Part shown: one piece after another, positions 60,883 through 64,000 of the stretch
Layout: each line of letters begins with the position of its first letter
Position numbering within the stretch: the stretch's first letter is position 1
Assembly (NCBI RefSeq): GCF_001465595.2
Contig: NZ_CP013481.2
Location: 992,001 to 1,056,000 of the forward strand
DNA length: 64,000 nucleotides
Direction of reading: 5' to 3'
Origin: Pandoraea apista
Lineage (GTDB): Bacteria > Pseudomonadota > Gammaproteobacteria > Burkholderiales > Burkholderiaceae
Notes under the pieces: model-generated
Told to the model about the DNA's origin: nothing
The model's database searches: none
The model's input: only the letters and a program-made list of their open reading frames with translations
Translations under genes and position numbers: made by a program

Positions 60883-61199
60883 GGGCTTTGGCGAGGGGGG
60901 GTGGCAAGAGCTACCCACCGACATGGCACAAAAATGGCGCGACAATGACTTCCCGATGACCGGAACTGGATTGAAAAGGGGGCGAAACCTTATCGTTTTG
61001 CGCATTCGTCACAAATAGTCACAAATTTATGATTCCCGGGGAGCGGCGTCCCAGCAGACGATTGGGGTAATGTGAGTGCCTGCTTCGAAGGTTTTGCCGA
61101 TGCATCTTTAGTCAATCGGTGAATGAACGGGTAAAATTGCGCGTTCGGCGCACGCTGGCGACAGTCGGCACGCGCGTTACACGCTATCCCCCACTGCCG
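60883..61199. promoter_or_regulatory. opgG upstream region with a direct repeat
   Basis: A 317-bp gap with no gene. GTCACAAAT occurs at 61008-61016 and again at 61018-61026, a direct repeat with a 10-bp period. This is the layout bound by OmpR/PhoB-type regulators on one face of the helix. Promoter elements for opgG should lie here, but I cannot place them with confidence. Confidence 0.45.
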
Positions 61200-62753
61200 A
61201 TGGAATTCCTGCTCAACGCGGTTCCCCGCATGATTTCCCACCGTGCCGTGCGCCTGGCGCTTGCCAGTGTGCTGAGTCTTTGCGCACTCGTCTCCGGTGC
61301 GGCGCATGCTTTCTCGTTCGACGATGTCGCCAAGCAGGCGCGCACCCTTGCGAACAGCCGCTACAAGCCGAAAGACCCGAATCTGCCCAAAGACCTGCAG
61401 AACCTCAGCTACGACCGCTATCGCAACATTCGCTTCAAGCCCGACAGGGCGTTGTGGCGTGCGCAGAAGCTGCCGTTCGAGCTGATGTTCTTCCACGAGG
61501 GCTCGTACTACGACCGTCCCGTCAAGATCAACGAACTTTCGGGCAACACCGTGCGCGAACTGCGCTACAGCCCCGATATGTTCGATTTCGGCGCGCTCAA
61601 AGTCGACCAGAAGCAACTGCGCGGCCTGGGCTTCGCTGGCTTCCGCGTCCACTTCCCGGTCAACACTCCGAAGTACAAAGACGAAGTGATGGTCTTCCTC
61701 GGCGCGAGCTACTTCCGTGCGCTGGGCAAGAACCAGACATACGGCCTGTCCGCGCGGGGGCTGGCGCTCGACACCGCGCTTAATTCCGGCGAGGAATTTC
61801 CGCGCTTCACCGAGTTCTGGATTCAGCGTCCGGCGCCCGGCGCCAAAGAGCTGACCATCTACGCGTTGCTCGATTCGCCGCGCGCGACCGGTGCTTACCG
61901 ATTTACCTTGCGTCCCGGAGTGGATACCACGGTCGACGTGAAGGCCGAACTGTTCCTGCGCGAGAACGTCACCAAGCTAGGCATTGCGCCGCTCACGAGC
62001 ATGTTCTTCTTCGGTGAAAACCAGCCGGCAGCGGTGGCCGACTATCGCCCTGAAGTGCACGACTCCGACGGCCTGTCGATCCAGTCCGGCACAGGCGAAT
62101 GGATCTGGCGTCCGCTCGTCAATCCGAAGCGCTTGCTCGTGTCGTCGTTCGCGTTGTCGAATCCGGCCGGATTCGGACTCGTGCAGCGCGATCGCGACTT
62201 CAGCAACTATCAGGATCTGGAAGATCACTACGAACTGCGTCCGAGCGCCTGGGTCGAGCCCAAGGGCAAATGGGGGCAGGGGCGAGTGGAGTTGGTGCAA
62301 ATCCCGACACCCGACGAGACCAACGATAATATCGTTGCGTATTGGGTGCCGGATGCGCCGCCTAAGCCCAAACAACCGTATTCGCTCGAATACCGGCTGT
62401 CGTGGCAAAAAGATAACGACAAGCGCCCGCCAATGGCGTGGGTGTCGCAAAGCCGGCGTGGACATGGCTACCGGGGAAAACCAGACGACAGTCTGTTGTT
62501 TGCGCTCGATTTCGAGGGCCCGGCGCTCAAGAAACTGCCGGACGACGCCAAGGTCGAAGGGAACGTGTCCATTGACGGCAATGGCAAGATCCTGGAAGTG
62601 CAGACGCAGCGCAATGACGTCACGGGAGGCTATCGCGTCATGCTCCGCATGCGCCGCCTCGATTCCGAGAAACCCGTCGAAATGCGCGCTTACCTGCGCA
62701 ACGGCAGTAACACCCTATCCGAAACGTGGAGCTACCTGTTACCCCCCGAGTGA
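61200..62753 (+). CDS. opgG: Periplasmic glucan biosynthesis protein G
   Basis: A 517-residue periplasmic protein. The signal peptide is MEFLLNAVPRMISHRAVRLALASVLSLCALVSGAAHA, with cleavage before FSFDDVA. The mature protein is the MdoG/OpgG family: KPDRALWRAQKLPFELMFFHEGSYYDRPVKINEL, FPRFTEFWIQRP and LASSFALSNP-like segments (here LVSSFALSNPAGFGLVQRDRDFSNYQDLEDHYELRPSAWVEP). OpgG works with the OpgH glucosyltransferase to make osmoregulated periplasmic glucans. ATG 61200 is chosen; GTG 61119 and ATG 61230 are other options. It overlaps opgH by 4 nt (GTGA). Confidence 0.95.
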   Translation: MEFLLNAVPRMISHRAVRLALASVLSLCALVSGAAHAFSFDDVAKQARTLANSRYKPKDPNLPKDLQNLSYDRYRNIRFKPDRALWRAQKLPFELMFFHEGSYYDRPVKINELSGNTVRELRYSPDMFDFGALKVDQKQLRGLGFAGFRVHFPVNTPKYKDEVMVFLGASYFRALGKNQTYGLSARGLALDTALNSGEEFPRFTEFWIQRPAPGAKELTIYALLDSPRATGAYRFTLRPGVDTTVDVKAELFLRENVTKLGIAPLTSMFFFGENQPAAVADYRPEVHDSDGLSIQSGTGEWIWRPLVNPKRLLVSSFALSNPAGFGLVQRDRDFSNYQDLEDHYELRPSAWVEPKGKWGQGRVELVQIPTPDETNDNIVAYWVPDAPPKPKQPYSLEYRLSWQKDNDKRPPMAWVSQSRRGHGYRGKPDDSLLFALDFEGPALKKLPDDAKVEGNVSIDGNGKILEVQTQRNDVTGGYRVMLRMRRLDSEKPVEMRAYLRNGSNTLSETWSYLLPPE

Positions 62754-64000
62754 GCGACCGCTCCGATATTCCGGTCGACGAGCTTTACGTCGACCGATTG
62801 CCCCTGCCCGCCGAGAAACGTCGCGCGTTGCTTGCACAAGCGCAGCGTGACGGCGGCGATTCGCTCGACGTTCTGACGCGCTTGCAGCGCCTGCTCGCCA
62901 CGCGTGTGACGAACGGTGCGGGTGAACGCTTGCCGTCCGCAGGCGACACGTCCATTGCAGCCGACGCATCCGATACCGCCAAGCCGCATGCATTGGCCGA
63001 TGCCGGTGACGCGCCAGGCCAGGAGGACGCTTCTTCCGCTTCTGCTGCGCCTTTTACCGCAACGGCGGCTGTGTGGCATCCGCACGATGTCGCCGAGATC
63101 GAATCCGACAGTGACGCCGTGCTCGCCTCGCAACCGGTTCGCCTCTCCATGACCGAGGGCGGATCGTTGGCGGCGGCTGCCGGACTGAAGGAGGTGCGCG
63201 GCGTGCAGACATTGCGCATTGCGCCGCCGGTACGCCGCACGTCGCTCATTCCGCGCGCCTGGTCCCTCAATCCGCTCGCGCGCTTGTGGCGCAAACTGAT
63301 CGGCCGCAAGGACCCCGATCCGCTCGTGCGCGATGCGCCCGACCCCAAGGGCAAGTGGTCGCAGGCCGGCCGCCGGCGTCGCTGGATGCTGCTCACGCTG
63401 ATGATCGCGCAGACAGCATTGGCCACGCACTTCATGGCTTCCGTGCTGCCGTATCACGGCGCCGATCCGCTCGAGTTCTCCGTGCTGGTCCTGTTCGTGC
63501 TGCTCTTCGGCTGGGTTTCCGCCGGATTCTGGACGGCCATCTTCGGCTTCTTCGTTTTGCTGTTCGGTGGCGAGCGCCACATGATCTCGAAGATGGCGGC
63601 GGGCGATGCGCCCATCGAACCCGATGCGCGTACCGCCATCGTCATGCCGATCTGTAACGAAGACGTCGGTCGCGTGTTCGCCGGATTGCGCGCGACCTAC
63701 GAGTCGCTGGCGAAGACCGATTCGCTCGAACGTTTCGACTTCTTCATCCTGTCGGATTCGAACGAGGCCGATAACTGCACTGCCGAAGTCGATGCATGGC
63801 AGGCGCTGTGCCGCGAGGTCGGCGGCTTCGGCCGCATCTTCTATCGTCGCCGTCAGCGTCGCGTGAAGCGCAAGAGCGGCAACCTCGACGACTTCTGCCG
63901 CCGCTGGGGCAGCGACTACCGCTACATGATCGTGCTCGACGCGGATAGCGTGATGAGCGGCGAGTGTCTGACGAAACTCGTGCGCATGATGGAGGCGCAC
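62750..64000 (+). CDS. opgH: Glucan glucosyltransferase H (3' partial)
   Basis: The gene starts with GTG at 62750, within the opgG stop (GTGA), and stays open to the window end: 417 codons, roughly half of the expected 850 or so. The N-terminus reads VSDRSDIPVDELYVDRLPLPAEKRRALLAQAQ, then a low-complexity Ala/Ser/Asp segment of about 100 residues. Two membrane helices follow (WMLLTLMIAQTALATHF and LVLFVLLFGWVSAGFWTAIFGFFVLLFGG). The start of the GT2 domain comes next (AIVMPICNEDVGRVFAGL, FILSDSNEADN and the DxD motif VLDADSVMSGE). The protein polymerises UDP-glucose into beta-glucan at the inner membrane. Confidence 0.95.
   Translation, partial: MSDRSDIPVDELYVDRLPLPAEKRRALLAQAQRDGGDSLDVLTRLQRLLATRVTNGAGERLPSAGDTSIAADASDTAKPHALADAGDAPGQEDASSASAAPFTATAAVWHPHDVAEIESDSDAVLASQPVRLSMTEGGSLAAAAGLKEVRGVQTLRIAPPVRRTSLIPRAWSLNPLARLWRKLIGRKDPDPLVRDAPDPKGKWSQAGRRRRWMLLTLMIAQTALATHFMASVLPYHGADPLEFSVLVLFVLLFGWVSAGFWTAIFGFFVLLFGGERHMISKMAAGDAPIEPDARTAIVMPICNEDVGRVFAGLRATYESLAKTDSLERFDFFILSDSNEADNCTAEVDAWQALCREVGGFGRIFYRRRQRRVKRKSGNLDDFCRRWGSDYRYMIVLDADSVMSGECLTKLVRMMEAH

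Noticed and set aside
62732..64000. 422-codon minus-strand frame opposite opgH
   Set aside because: The plus strand encodes opgH with the GT2 motifs; the minus frame has none.

Overview
The window looks like a stretch of chromosome from a GC-rich betaproteobacterium of the Burkholderiaceae. Pandoraea or a close relative is my best guess. The reasons are the strong G/C third-position bias, a DUF4148 protein, many LysR regulators each divergent from one enzyme or transporter gene, and the kinds of paralogue present. I see no rRNA, tRNA, CRISPR array, insertion sequence, phage gene or plasmid gene. The genus call is inference from style and content, not from a marker gene.

Layout. 1-4.1 kb: the 3' end of an autotransporter barrel, then a MarR regulator divergent from a stand-alone pyruvate-dehydrogenase-type E1 gene. 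4.1-12.4 kb: small regulator/enzyme/exporter units (LysE, flavin oxidoreductase + LysR, ZapE ATPase, glyoxalase-fold, GFA, arylamine N-acetyltransferase, MFS + LysR). 12.4-17.5 kb: a valine/methylmalonate-semialdehyde cassette (LysR, periplasmic binding protein, mmsA, mmsB). 17.5-29.6 kb: lipoprotein, bestrophin-like channel, ArsR + double AHSA1 protein, DUF4148 repeat protein, ferritin-like protein, AtoE, KefC with its flavoprotein partner, cupin, APC permease. 29.6-33.3 kb: SH3 protein with a Gly/His/Pro tail, class III alcohol dehydrogenase, cupin.

33.4-38.2 kb is a cyclic-di-GMP locus: a PAS-GGDEF(degenerate)-EAL protein divergent from a complete yfiR-yfiN-yfiB operon. 38.3-45.1 kb: SGNH hydrolase, DsbA-like isomerase, YeiH exporter, small membrane protein, a glycosyltransferase/O-antigen ligase pair and two small unknown genes. 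45.5-50.8 kb: a hybrid histidine kinase with a 7TM-DISM sensor, overlapping a REC-AraC response regulator, followed by a murA-type gene. 51-56.3 kb: a GntR/FCD regulator divergent from a four-gene operon whose genes overlap by 4 nt at each junction (DUF3311, sodium-solute symporter, amidohydrolase, MFS). 56.5-64 kb: secreted alpha/beta hydrolase + MATE exporter, LysR/LysE pair with a perfect 20-bp inverted repeat between them, and opgG-opgH for periplasmic glucans; opgH runs off the end.

Nothing here is an obviously new defence or mobile system. The best second-look items are the cyclic-di-GMP locus, the kinase/AraC-regulator/murA neighbourhood, the four-gene overlapping operon with its 18-bp operator, the series of in-frame stop codons after the autotransporter, the exact 35-residue triple repeat of the DUF4148 protein, and several strong inverted repeats in intergenic DNA.
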